A stretch of DNA of 20,221 nt, from NCBI GenBank assembly GCA_934177555.1, contig CAKPPL010000014.1:1-20221 (forward strand), given 5' to 3'. Positions 1-6,930 of the stretch are shown here, in pieces (positions within the stretch are counted from its first letter, which is position 1; every line of letters starts with the position of its first letter). Both the position numbers and the translations under genes were made by a program. The DNA comes from an uncultured Clostridia bacterium (GTDB lineage Bacteria > Bacillota > Clostridia > TANB77 > CAG-508). The notes beneath the pieces were generated by a model that saw nothing but the letters and a program-made list of their open reading frames with translations, was not told where the DNA came from and searched no databases.

Positions 1-1
1 C

Positions 2-1150
2 TTGTGGAGTAATACAGTTGTTTTAAATACAGCAATAGAAGGATATGAAACACCTAATTTAACAATAGAACAAAAAAGAGAACTTTTAGCATATATTTAT
101 GATTTTAATAACTATGAAGAATTTGAACAGTGGGCAACTGATATATATGGTGATGGATATATAAATTTGAAAGAAAATTTTGATAGTGAAGAAGAATTAA
201 TAGATGAACTAATTGATTATGGAAAAAGTTTTATGGATTACAGCAATATAGAAAAAATAGAAGAATTAGGATTAAAGGTTTTTAAAATTAAAACACCATA
301 TGGAATATTATATACTACAAATTTGGACGGAAATATAAAATGCACTTTAAAAGATAATGGTAAATATAATTTTGAAGTTTCATCAGGAAACAAAACAGTA
401 ACTCAAAAAGTGGATATAAATAATATAAGAAAAAAATCAACAGGTGATAAATATGATTTTAAACTTACTACTATTAGTGATGGAGAAATAGAATATTCTA
501 CTGATGACCAAAATTGGAGTAAAATAGAAAATAATACTTTAGAATTGTCAAACGTAGATAAAATATATTTGAGATGTGTTGTAGGAAAAGGAAATCCTAT
601 TGTGGAAACTTCATTTTTTACAAAAGATGAAGAATTTTATAAAACTTTTAAAAGTGAAAATGAAGCACTATCTTGGCAAAGAGTAAGTTATAGAATGTCA
701 TTTTTTAATACATATTTTTTTAGAAGTTTATTATATTCTGCACTAGTATCACATAATTTTATTGTAGAACCAAGTACTCATATGATATTGAATATATTAG
801 CTCAAGCTATAATAAGCAGCGATGACAATTTAAAGACTCTTTCTATTAATGATGCAACATATACTTTAAACGAAATTCAAAGAGACTTTATAGAAATGGT
901 TAATAAAACATATCAATCATATATTAAAAATGGAGTTTTAGATGTAACTAGTACGGATGAACTGTATCAAAAATATTTTGATGATGAAAATATTCGTGAA
1001 ATTGTACAAGGATATGATAAAAGTAAAGCGACAACAGGAGTAACAGTATTTGAACCTGTTATAGGAACAGACAATAATAATATATTTAAATACAAAATAG
1101 ATTTAAATAAAGATACAGATATGCTTGCAGAACTTTTCTTAACAGATTAA
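2..1150 (+). CDS. 3' part of an unrecognised protein, 5' end outside the window
   Basis: The frame is open from the left edge, so this is probably the C-terminal 382 residues of a longer protein; the TTG at position 2 is only the first possible start in view and has no visible ribosome site. I do not recognise the family. Residues about 105-145 have the short beta-rich character of Ig-like surface modules (a GKYNFEV segment followed by a Thr/Val strand), and residues about 150-200 contain EYSTDDQNWSKI, which resembles the strand pattern of chitobiase-like or Ig-like domains. The C-terminal 160 residues look alpha-helical, with a hydrophobic patch around 230-280 but no clear membrane anchor, sorting signal or catalytic motif. 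Acidic residues are abundant. A surface or secreted protein is possible but unproven. A strong terminator follows 20 bp after the stop, so it is not part of the downstream operon. Confidence 0.6.
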   Translation: MWSNTVVLNTAIEGYETPNLTIEQKRELLAYIYDFNNYEEFEQWATDIYGDGYINLKENFDSEEELIDELIDYGKSFMDYSNIEKIEELGLKVFKIKTPYGILYTTNLDGNIKCTLKDNGKYNFEVSSGNKTVTQKVDINNIRKKSTGDKYDFKLTTISDGEIEYSTDDQNWSKIENNTLELSNVDKIYLRCVVGKGNPIVETSFFTKDEEFYKTFKSENEALSWQRVSYRMSFFNTYFFRSLLYSALVSHNFIVEPSTHMILNILAQAIISSDDNLKTLSINDATYTLNEIQRDFIEMVNKTYQSYIKNGVLDVTSTDELYQKYFDDENIREIVQGYDKSKATTGVTVFEPVIGTDNNNIFKYKIDLNKDTDMLAELFLTD

Positions 1151-1170
1151 TAAAAAACAAATTGAAAAAC

Positions 1171-1206
1171 AAAAAATTGGTAAAACTTAAATTTACCAAT
1201 TTTTTT
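1171..1206 (+). terminator. Intrinsic terminator after the first gene
   Basis: A perfect 14-bp stem (1171-1184 with 1192-1205) encloses a 7-base loop (1185-1191), and the T run extends to 1206. The core is ATTGGTAAA/TTTACCAAT. The left arm starts with an A tract, so the hairpin could also work in the opposite direction, although no - strand gene needs it. It separates the first gene from the polysaccharide operon promoter 33 bp later. Confidence 0.85.
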
Positions 1207-1238
1207 GATGTAAAAATCTCCACAATACTACAAATTTA

Positions 1239-1253
1239 TTGACAAAAAGTCAA
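1239..1253 (+). promoter_or_regulatory. Candidate operator dyad over the -35 box
   Basis: TTGAC-AAAAA-GTCAA is a perfect inverted repeat with 5-base arms and a 5-base centre. It covers the whole -35 box and part of the spacer, a position where a dimeric repressor would block RNA polymerase. The symmetry is seen directly; a regulatory role is inference, since short dyads arise by chance in AT-rich DNA. No regulator gene is in the window. Confidence 0.35.
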
Positions 1254-1267
1254 AATAAATATAGAAT
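1239..1267 (+). promoter_or_regulatory. Sigma-A-type promoter of the polysaccharide operon
   Basis: The -35 box TTGACA (1239-1244) is a perfect consensus and is separated by exactly 17 bp from the -10 box TAGAAT (1262-1267). Transcription should begin around 1273-1276, leaving a leader of about 25 bases before the ATG at 1301. This is the only good promoter I see before the 13-gene run. The -35 box is the left arm of a 15-bp dyad listed separately. Confidence 0.8.
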
Positions 1268-1280
1268 ATAGTGGAACAAA

Positions 1281-1290
1281 GAGAGGAGAG
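1281..1290 (+). promoter_or_regulatory. Ribosome binding site deciding the wzm start
   Basis: The purine run GAGAGGAGAG sits 10 bases before ATG 1301. The in-frame GTG at 1271 lies at or before the predicted transcription start and has no ribosome site, so ATG 1301 is preferred. Confidence 0.8.
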
Positions 1291-1300
1291 AAAAAAGCAG

Positions 1301-2092
1301 ATGGAATTTATAAAAACACTATGGAAAAATAAAAAAATAGTATGGCAATTAGGAAAAAATGATTTCAGAAATAAATTTGCAAATACAAGTTTAGGAAGTA
1401 TTTGGGGATTTCTACAACCATTTGTATTTATGATGATGTATGTAGTAGTATTTCAATTTATATTTAAACAAACAGGACCAGGAGGAGTTCCATATGTAGT
1501 ATGGTTCATACCAGGAATGGCAATGTGGATGACAATAAATGATGGAATAATATCAGCAAGTAATTCAATAAGATCATATAGTTATTTAGTAAAAAAAGTA
1601 GTATTTCCAGTTGATGTCATACCAGTAATAACATTAATATCAAATGCATTTGTATCAATATTTTTAATGTTAGTAGCAACAATAGTATGTATGGTATGTA
1701 AATTCATGCCAAATGTAATACAAATTATATATATGATAATAGCAACATATGTATTTTTAATAGCAATTACAAGGTTTACATCAGCAATATCAACACTTGT
1801 ACCGGATTTCTCAAATCTATTAGGAATAATAATGCAATTTGGATTTTGGTTAACACCTGTAGTTTGGAACTTAACAATGATAGCAGAACATCATACAATA
1901 ACAAAATTAGTTCAATGTTTACCATTTACATATTTAGTAACAGGCTTTAGAGACAGCTTTATGGAAGGTAATATAGTAACAGCAGGACATGGAATATATA
2001 CAATAATATTTTGGGTAATAACAATAATATTATTTATATGGGGAAATTATATTTTTAAGAAAAGTAAAAAAGACTTTGCAGATGTATTATAA
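1301..2092 (+). CDS. wzm: ABC-2 polysaccharide export permease (Wzm/TagG/RfbD type)
   Basis: Membrane subunit of an ABC transporter that carries a lipid-linked polysaccharide or teichoic acid across the cytoplasmic membrane. The 263-residue product has the usual family length and layout: a charged N-terminal helix, a NDFRNKFANTSLGSIWGF-like segment entering the first membrane span, then six hydrophobic segments (roughly residues 30-52, 60-80, 105-130, 138-160, 170-190 and 232-252). The VVFPVDVIPV motif before the third span and the LTPVVWN segment are typical of ABC2_membrane polysaccharide exporters. The start is ATG 1301, chosen over GTG 1271 because of the ribosome site at 1281-1290. Its ATPase partner is two genes downstream at 4460. 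That separation of permease and ATPase is less common than direct adjacency. TagG is an equally valid family label. Confidence 0.93.
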   Translation: MEFIKTLWKNKKIVWQLGKNDFRNKFANTSLGSIWGFLQPFVFMMMYVVVFQFIFKQTGPGGVPYVVWFIPGMAMWMTINDGIISASNSIRSYSYLVKKVVFPVDVIPVITLISNAFVSIFLMLVATIVCMVCKFMPNVIQIIYMIIATYVFLIAITRFTSAISTLVPDFSNLLGIIMQFGFWLTPVVWNLTMIAEHHTITKLVQCLPFTYLVTGFRDSFMEGNIVTAGHGIYTIIFWVITIILFIWGNYIFKKSKKDFADVL

Positions 2093-2105
2093 TTAGGGGA
2101 AAATA

Positions 2106-3452
2106 ATGAAAAATAAAGAAAAAATATTTAAAATATGCAAACAAATAATACAAATATTAATATTTATACAAATAATATTAGGAATAATATTTATATGTAA
2201 AAACATAAAATATATTCCACAATATGGAGATACAAGTGAATACTTAGAAATAGCCAAAACAATGCAATTAGATGCATATAGACCATTTGTATATCCATCT
2301 ATATTAAATTTATCACAAAAATTATCAGAAGCAATGCAAATAAATTTAACATATATAATATATTTTATACAATTAGGAATAAGTTTATTTGCATCAATAA
2401 CATTAATAAATACATTAGAAAAAACTTTTAAAATAAAATTAAGTAAATATGAAACTATAATATATTCATTATTTATATTTTTTATACCATTTAATTTACA
2501 CTTCAATATGAGTATATTAAGTGATAGTATAGCAACAAGTTTTACAATATTATTTATATGTTATATGATGAGATATTTAAAAAGTGAGAAAATAAAATAT
2601 GCAGTATTATCACTAATAATGATGTTTATATCATCAAATATTAGAAGCGAAAGAATATACTTTTTATCATTTGTTATAATTGGAATAATAGTAATTGATA
2701 TAATAATCAATTTAATAAAAAAACAAAAAGTGAATATTCAAAAAATGTTAGTATTAGTTGCGATACTAGTACTTGGAATAACATCAACAAAAATAGCACA
2801 AAAGATATTGCAAACTAGTGAAGATAACAAAAGAAGTCAGCCATCTGTTACAATGTATTTATATGAAAGAATAATAGGAACAACATTGCCACAAATATAC
2901 GAATATTTACCAGAAGATGTAAAAGAAGTAATCACATATGAAGATGCAATTACAAGCAATCAAGGACCTAATAATTATAAAATACCATATGAAAAATTAT
3001 ATGAATTAGATGGAGATTTACATAGAGTAAATAAGATAGTATTAACAGCATTTAGAAGAAACTTTCCAAATATAATATCAAATATATTAAGAGATTTTGG
3101 TAAAAATATGATATCACCATATTATTTTACATTTGATAATACAAGTGGAAACTATGAATGGACCAAAACAAGAATGGAAGGAGAACACTATCTATTCACA
3201 GATATGTATATATTATATTTTGAGATATTATTTGTAATAATTACAATATATGTATTTTTAAATGTAATTATAAACAAAAGAAAGATTTATTTTAGCAAAG
3301 AATTAGAAACAATTATTTTATACGCATTTATAAGTTCAGTATTTTTTGCATTATTAACAAGTCAAAACTTTCACATAAGATATATAATGCCAGTTTATGT
3401 ACTAGAGATTTCAATGATTGTTATATTATTAGGAGAAAGAGAGAATGAATAA
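2106..3452 (+). CDS. Polytopic membrane protein, candidate GT-C glycosyltransferase
   Basis: The 448-residue protein has about nine or ten membrane segments, for example residues 8-30, 80-103, 118-150, 167-205, 215-232, 365-388, 400-420 and 427-445. A long hydrophilic region (about 235-355) between the later spans is probably extracytoplasmic. After the first span comes QYGDTSEYLEIA, with D42 and E45, and then RPFVYPS. An acidic pair in the first outer loop followed by an Arg-Pro-Tyr-Pro element is the layout of GT-C enzymes that use polyprenyl-phosphate sugars. I cannot assign a named family. Start ATG 2106 follows AGGGGA with 13 bp between genes, and the 3' end overlaps the next gene by 8 bp, so translation is likely coupled. 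The inferred role is modification of the polysaccharide on the outer face; another membrane function cannot be excluded. Confidence 0.7.
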   Translation: MKNKEKIFKICKQIIQILIFIQIILGIIFICKNIKYIPQYGDTSEYLEIAKTMQLDAYRPFVYPSILNLSQKLSEAMQINLTYIIYFIQLGISLFASITLINTLEKTFKIKLSKYETIIYSLFIFFIPFNLHFNMSILSDSIATSFTILFICYMMRYLKSEKIKYAVLSLIMMFISSNIRSERIYFLSFVIIGIIVIDIIINLIKKQKVNIQKMLVLVAILVLGITSTKIAQKILQTSEDNKRSQPSVTMYLYERIIGTTLPQIYEYLPEDVKEVITYEDAITSNQGPNNYKIPYEKLYELDGDLHRVNKIVLTAFRRNFPNIISNILRDFGKNMISPYYFTFDNTSGNYEWTKTRMEGEHYLFTDMYILYFEILFVIITIYVFLNVIINKRKIYFSKELETIILYAFISSVFFALLTSQNFHIRYIMPVYVLEISMIVILLGERENE

Positions 3453-4440
3453 AGAAATAGTAGATGTACTGTTACCAACATATAATGGAGAAAAATATTT
3501 AGGAGAATTATTAGATAGTCTTTTAACACAAACACATAAAAATATTAGAATAATAGTATCTGATGATTGCTCAACAGATAGTACACCTGAAATATTAAAA
3601 GAATATCAAAAAAAAGATAATAGAATAGAAATATATTTACAAGAAAAAAATTTAAAAGTAGTAAAGAACATAGAATTTTTACTAAAAAAAGTAGAAAATA
3701 AGTATTTTATGTTAGCAGACCAAGATGATGTATGGTTACCAAATAAGATTGAAAAATCAATACAAAAAATGGAACAAGAAAATGCAGATTTAGTATTTGG
3801 AGACTTAGAAGTAGTAGATAAAGATTTGAAAACAATATATCCCTCATTTGGAGACTTTATGTTATTAAATAGAAAAATTAATAAATACATAGATAGTTAT
3901 AAATTAAATTATTTATATAATTGTGTAACAGGATGTACAATAATATCAAAAAAAGAACAAATACCAAATATATTACCACTTCCTAATGATTCAAAATACT
4001 TGATACATGACCATTGGATTGCTTTAATGGTATCATTACATGGAAGATTAGCATATATGCCAGAAAAATATATAAAATATAGACAACATGGAAATAATCA
4101 AGTAGGAACAAACAAAATATCACATGGATTTACAAAATTAGAACAAGTAAGAGAATTATTTATAGATGTAAAACTAGGAGTATTTGGTACATATGTAAAA
4201 CATAATGAAGCATTTCCAAAAGAAATACAAGAACTTAATATAAAAGCATATAATTATTTTAAAGATATTAAAAACAAGAAAAACTTCAATTTTAAAGGTT
4301 GGGGAATATTTTACAAATTATATAATACAGAAACATTTTTGTATTATATAGAAAACTTTATAATAATGAACATGCCATTAATTGGAAGAGGATTATTTAG
4401 AATAAGACATGCTATATTAAAAATGATGAAAAAAAGATAA
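3445..4440 (+). CDS. GT2 glycosyltransferase, rhamnosyltransferase-like
   Basis: A cytoplasmic or membrane-peripheral inverting GT-A enzyme that would add one sugar from a nucleotide donor to the growing glycan. The N-terminal domain begins at residue 6 with VDVLLPTYNGEKYL. The nucleotide-binding SDDCSTDST is at 39-47, and the metal-binding segment ADQDDVWLP at 91-99 supplies the DxD-equivalent acids. An acceptor-side motif HDHW is at 188-191, followed by KYRQHGNNQVG near 220. This order (DQDDVW, then HDHW, then RQHG) is typical of GT2 proteins annotated as rhamnosyltransferases in wall polysaccharide loci; the actual sugar is not provable here. The 331 residues are normal length. The ATG overlaps the previous gene by 8 bp, with AGGAGA 8 bases upstream. 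The C-terminus is basic with weakly hydrophobic helices, which would suit membrane association. Confidence 0.9.
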   Translation: MNKEIVDVLLPTYNGEKYLGELLDSLLTQTHKNIRIIVSDDCSTDSTPEILKEYQKKDNRIEIYLQEKNLKVVKNIEFLLKKVENKYFMLADQDDVWLPNKIEKSIQKMEQENADLVFGDLEVVDKDLKTIYPSFGDFMLLNRKINKYIDSYKLNYLYNCVTGCTIISKKEQIPNILPLPNDSKYLIHDHWIALMVSLHGRLAYMPEKYIKYRQHGNNQVGTNKISHGFTKLEQVRELFIDVKLGVFGTYVKHNEAFPKEIQELNIKAYNYFKDIKNKKNFNFKGWGIFYKLYNTETFLYYIENFIIMNMPLIGRGLFRIRHAILKMMKKR

Positions 4441-4444
4441 CACT

Positions 4445-4454
4445 AAAGGAGGAG
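4445..4454 (+). promoter_or_regulatory. Strong ribosome binding site fixing a TTG start
   Basis: AAAGGAGGAG is a near-perfect anti-Shine-Dalgarno match. From GGAGG (4448-4452) there are 7 bases to TTG 4460, the ideal spacing. The first in-frame ATG is 18 codons later and would cut into the first beta strand of the ABC domain, so the TTG is the likely start. Confidence 0.85.
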
Positions 4455-4459
4455 CAAAA

Positions 4460-5776
4460 TTGGAAAATAGTGATATTGCAATAAAAATAGAACATTTAAA
4501 TAAAAGCTATAAAATGTTTGCTAGAAAAAAAGATAGATTAGTAGAGGCAATTTTTCCTATGTGCCAAAAACATGGAGAATTTAGTGCAATAAAAGATTTG
4601 AATTTAGAAATAAAAAAAGGCGAAATACTAGGAATACTAGGAAAAAATGGTGCAGGTAAATCTACATTGTTAAAAATGATAACAGGAGTTGTTACTCCAA
4701 CATCAGGAAATATAAAAACATATGGAAAAATAAGTTCATTATTGGAATTAGGAGCAGCATTTAACCAAGAATTAACTGGATATGAAAACATATACCAACA
4801 TGGACAAGTAATGGGACTTACTGATAAAGAAATAGAAGAAAAGAAACAAGAAATAATAGATTTTGCAGATATAGGGGAACATTTATATCAACCAGTAAAA
4901 ACATATTCTTCAGGAATGTTTGCCCGTTTAGCATTTGCATGTGCTATAAATGTAAATCCAGATATTTTAATAGTTGATGAGGTTTTATCTGTAGGAGATA
5001 TGGCTTTTCAATTAAAATGTTTTAAAAAATTTGAACAATTTAAAGAAGCTGGAAAAACTATATTATTTGTAACACATAATGTGGCAGATGTTATTAGAAA
5101 CTGTAATAGAGCAATAATAATTTCATCAGGAACAAAAATATTTGATGGAGATGTAAAAACAGGTGTAGACAAATACAAAAAAATAATTGTTGGAATAGAA
5201 GAACAAGAAGAAATAACAGCACAAATACAAGAAAATATGGAACAAACAGAAGAAGTGAGAAAACAAAATGAAGAACAACATAAAACAGAAGTATGGAAAG
5301 ATCATTTTATGAAAAACCCAGAATTATTATCATATGGAAATGGCAAAGCAGAAATAATAGATTATGGAATATTTGACAAAAATGGAGAATATCAGTCTAC
5401 AATAAACAATCAAGATGAATATACAATAAGAGTAAAAATAAAATTTGCTGAAGAAATTGATGAACCAATATTTGCAATGTCAGTAAAAGATTTTAAGGGG
5501 TTAGAATTAGCTGGATGTAATACAAGAGCATATAAAGTTATAACAGGAACATATAAAAAAGGAGACATAGTAACAGTAGAATTTAAACAAACATTTCCAT
5601 TAGCACCAGAAAAGTATACATTTTCATTCGGATGTACAAAAATAAATAATAATGGAGACTTAGAAGTATTTGACAGAAAGTATGATGCATTATTTGTTGA
5701 AATAATAGGATATAGAGAATGCCTTGGAATAATAGATTTAAAAAGTAAAATAGGAGTAAAATTAGATGAAAATTAA
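4460..5776 (+). CDS. wzt: Polysaccharide export ATPase with C-terminal glycan-binding domain (Wzt type)
   Basis: ATPase subunit that powers glycan export with the permease at 1301. The nucleotide-binding domain occupies residues 5-245: Walker A GKNGAGKST (61-69), Q-loop region near 94-110, ABC signature YSSGM (149-153), Walker B ILIVDE (169-174) and the switch His H206 in VTHN. A Glu/Gln-rich linker (about 246-285) leads to a beta-rich C-terminal domain (about 293-430) of the Wzt_C kind. In E. coli O9a that domain binds the capped non-reducing end of the chain and so controls which chains are exported. At 438 residues it is much longer than TagH-type ATPases without this domain. It starts at TTG 4460 behind AAAGGAGG. 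Its last 11 bp overlap the methyltransferase gene, which suggests coupled synthesis with a possible chain-capping enzyme. Confidence 0.93.
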   Translation: MENSDIAIKIEHLNKSYKMFARKKDRLVEAIFPMCQKHGEFSAIKDLNLEIKKGEILGILGKNGAGKSTLLKMITGVVTPTSGNIKTYGKISSLLELGAAFNQELTGYENIYQHGQVMGLTDKEIEEKKQEIIDFADIGEHLYQPVKTYSSGMFARLAFACAINVNPDILIVDEVLSVGDMAFQLKCFKKFEQFKEAGKTILFVTHNVADVIRNCNRAIIISSGTKIFDGDVKTGVDKYKKIIVGIEEQEEITAQIQENMEQTEEVRKQNEEQHKTEVWKDHFMKNPELLSYGNGKAEIIDYGIFDKNGEYQSTINNQDEYTIRVKIKFAEEIDEPIFAMSVKDFKGLELAGCNTRAYKVITGTYKKGDIVTVEFKQTFPLAPEKYTFSFGCTKINNNGDLEVFDRKYDALFVEIIGYRECLGIIDLKSKIGVKLDEN

Positions 5777-6905
5777 TTATGATTATTATAATGGAGTTGA
5801 CAGCTATTCAGAAGGAGACATAGAAGATGAAATATTAAGACTCTTAGACAAATATGGAGAAGATAATTACAAAGAAATTTTTAAAGAAAGTATTAGTTGG
5901 CCAGTATTTTATCATATCTCTCCAATAAGAAAAAACATTATAAATTGGTATCCATTTAAAGAAAATGCAGAAGTTTTAGAAATTGGAGCCGGAATGGGAG
6001 CTGTTACAGGAGCATTATGTGAGAAAGCACAAAAAGTCACATCTGTAGAACTTTCAAAAAAAAGAGCTTCATCAATTATATCAAGATGTGATAAAAAATA
6101 TGATAATTTAGAATTAATAATAGGAAATTTTAATGATATAAAATTTGACAGAAAATATGATTATATTACATTAATTGGAGTATTAGAATATGCACCATTA
6201 TATACAAATACTCAAAATCCATTTCATGACTTTTTAGAAAAAGTAAGAGGATTATTAAAAGAAGATGGAAAATTATTAATAGCTATAGAAAATCAATATG
6301 GGATGAAATATTTTTCAGGAGCACCAGAAGATCATACTGCAAAAAAATATGATGGTATAACAGGATACGAAAATAAAAAAGGTATAAGAACATATGGAAA
6401 ACAAGAACTAACAGAAATTCTTAAAAATGCAGGATATAAATATACAAAATATTATTATCCAATGCCAGATTATAAATTACCAAATATAATATTTTCAGAT
6501 AAATTTTACCCAACAGAGGAAACACTAAAACAATATACTCCATATGTATCAGATATAAATGCATCTGTTGACTTTGATGAGAAAAAAGCATATTTAGATA
6601 TAATAAAAAATAAACAATTTGACTTTTTTGCCAATTCATTTTTCATAGAAGCTTCAATGCAAGAAATAGAAGAAGATATAGATTTAAAAAATCAAAAATT
6701 AGTAAAAATAGATGAAACAATGCAAAAATTTTATGATAACCAATATAAAATTGGTAAAAAGGAAAATAATATAGTAGTAGATGTGAATCAAAAACTTATA
6801 GAAGAAAACTATGCATTAAGAACAGAACTAAATGCAATGGCAAATTCAAAATCATGGAAAATCACAAAAGTATTTAGAGACTTTAGAACAAAACATAATA
6901 AATAA
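5766..6905 (+). CDS. SAM-dependent class I methyltransferase of a glycan-modifying family
   Basis: Predicted to transfer a methyl group from S-adenosylmethionine to a sugar or phosphate of the polysaccharide. The Rossmann domain (about 50-290) has motif I LEIGAGMGAV (71-80), the motif II acid E95, a motif IV-like region YITLIGVLEY (133-142) and the family-specific segment ENQYGMKYFSGAPEDHT (175-191), all intact. A conserved block after the core, FFANSFFIEASMQE, ends near residue 300; a kinase-like domain often follows this block in relatives, and here it is missing. Instead there is a short coiled coil (about 300-355) and a C-terminal NSKSWKITKVFR tail (360-371), like those on glycosyltransferases of such loci. 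It overlaps wzt by 11 bp, with AGGAG 9 bases before ATG 5766. The next gene is a paralogue that has what this one lacks. Confidence 0.88.
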   Translation: MKINYDYYNGVDSYSEGDIEDEILRLLDKYGEDNYKEIFKESISWPVFYHISPIRKNIINWYPFKENAEVLEIGAGMGAVTGALCEKAQKVTSVELSKKRASSIISRCDKKYDNLELIIGNFNDIKFDRKYDYITLIGVLEYAPLYTNTQNPFHDFLEKVRGLLKEDGKLLIAIENQYGMKYFSGAPEDHTAKKYDGITGYENKKGIRTYGKQELTEILKNAGYKYTKYYYPMPDYKLPNIIFSDKFYPTEETLKQYTPYVSDINASVDFDEKKAYLDIIKNKQFDFFANSFFIEASMQEIEEDIDLKNQKLVKIDETMQKFYDNQYKIGKKENNIVVDVNQKLIEENYALRTELNAMANSKSWKITKVFRDFRTKHNK

Positions 6906-6930
6906 AATTATGTTTAGATAGGGGAAATAT

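Noticed and set aside
1271..1300. GTG 1271 as the start of the export permease
   Set aside because: It lies at or before the predicted transcription start and has no ribosome site, whereas ATG 1301 has both a good site and a normal N-terminus.
2093..2506. A 137-codon - strand frame within the GT-C-like gene
   Set aside because: It lies wholly opposite a well-supported membrane protein gene, and its Ile/Cys/Asn-rich translation has no recognisable motif.
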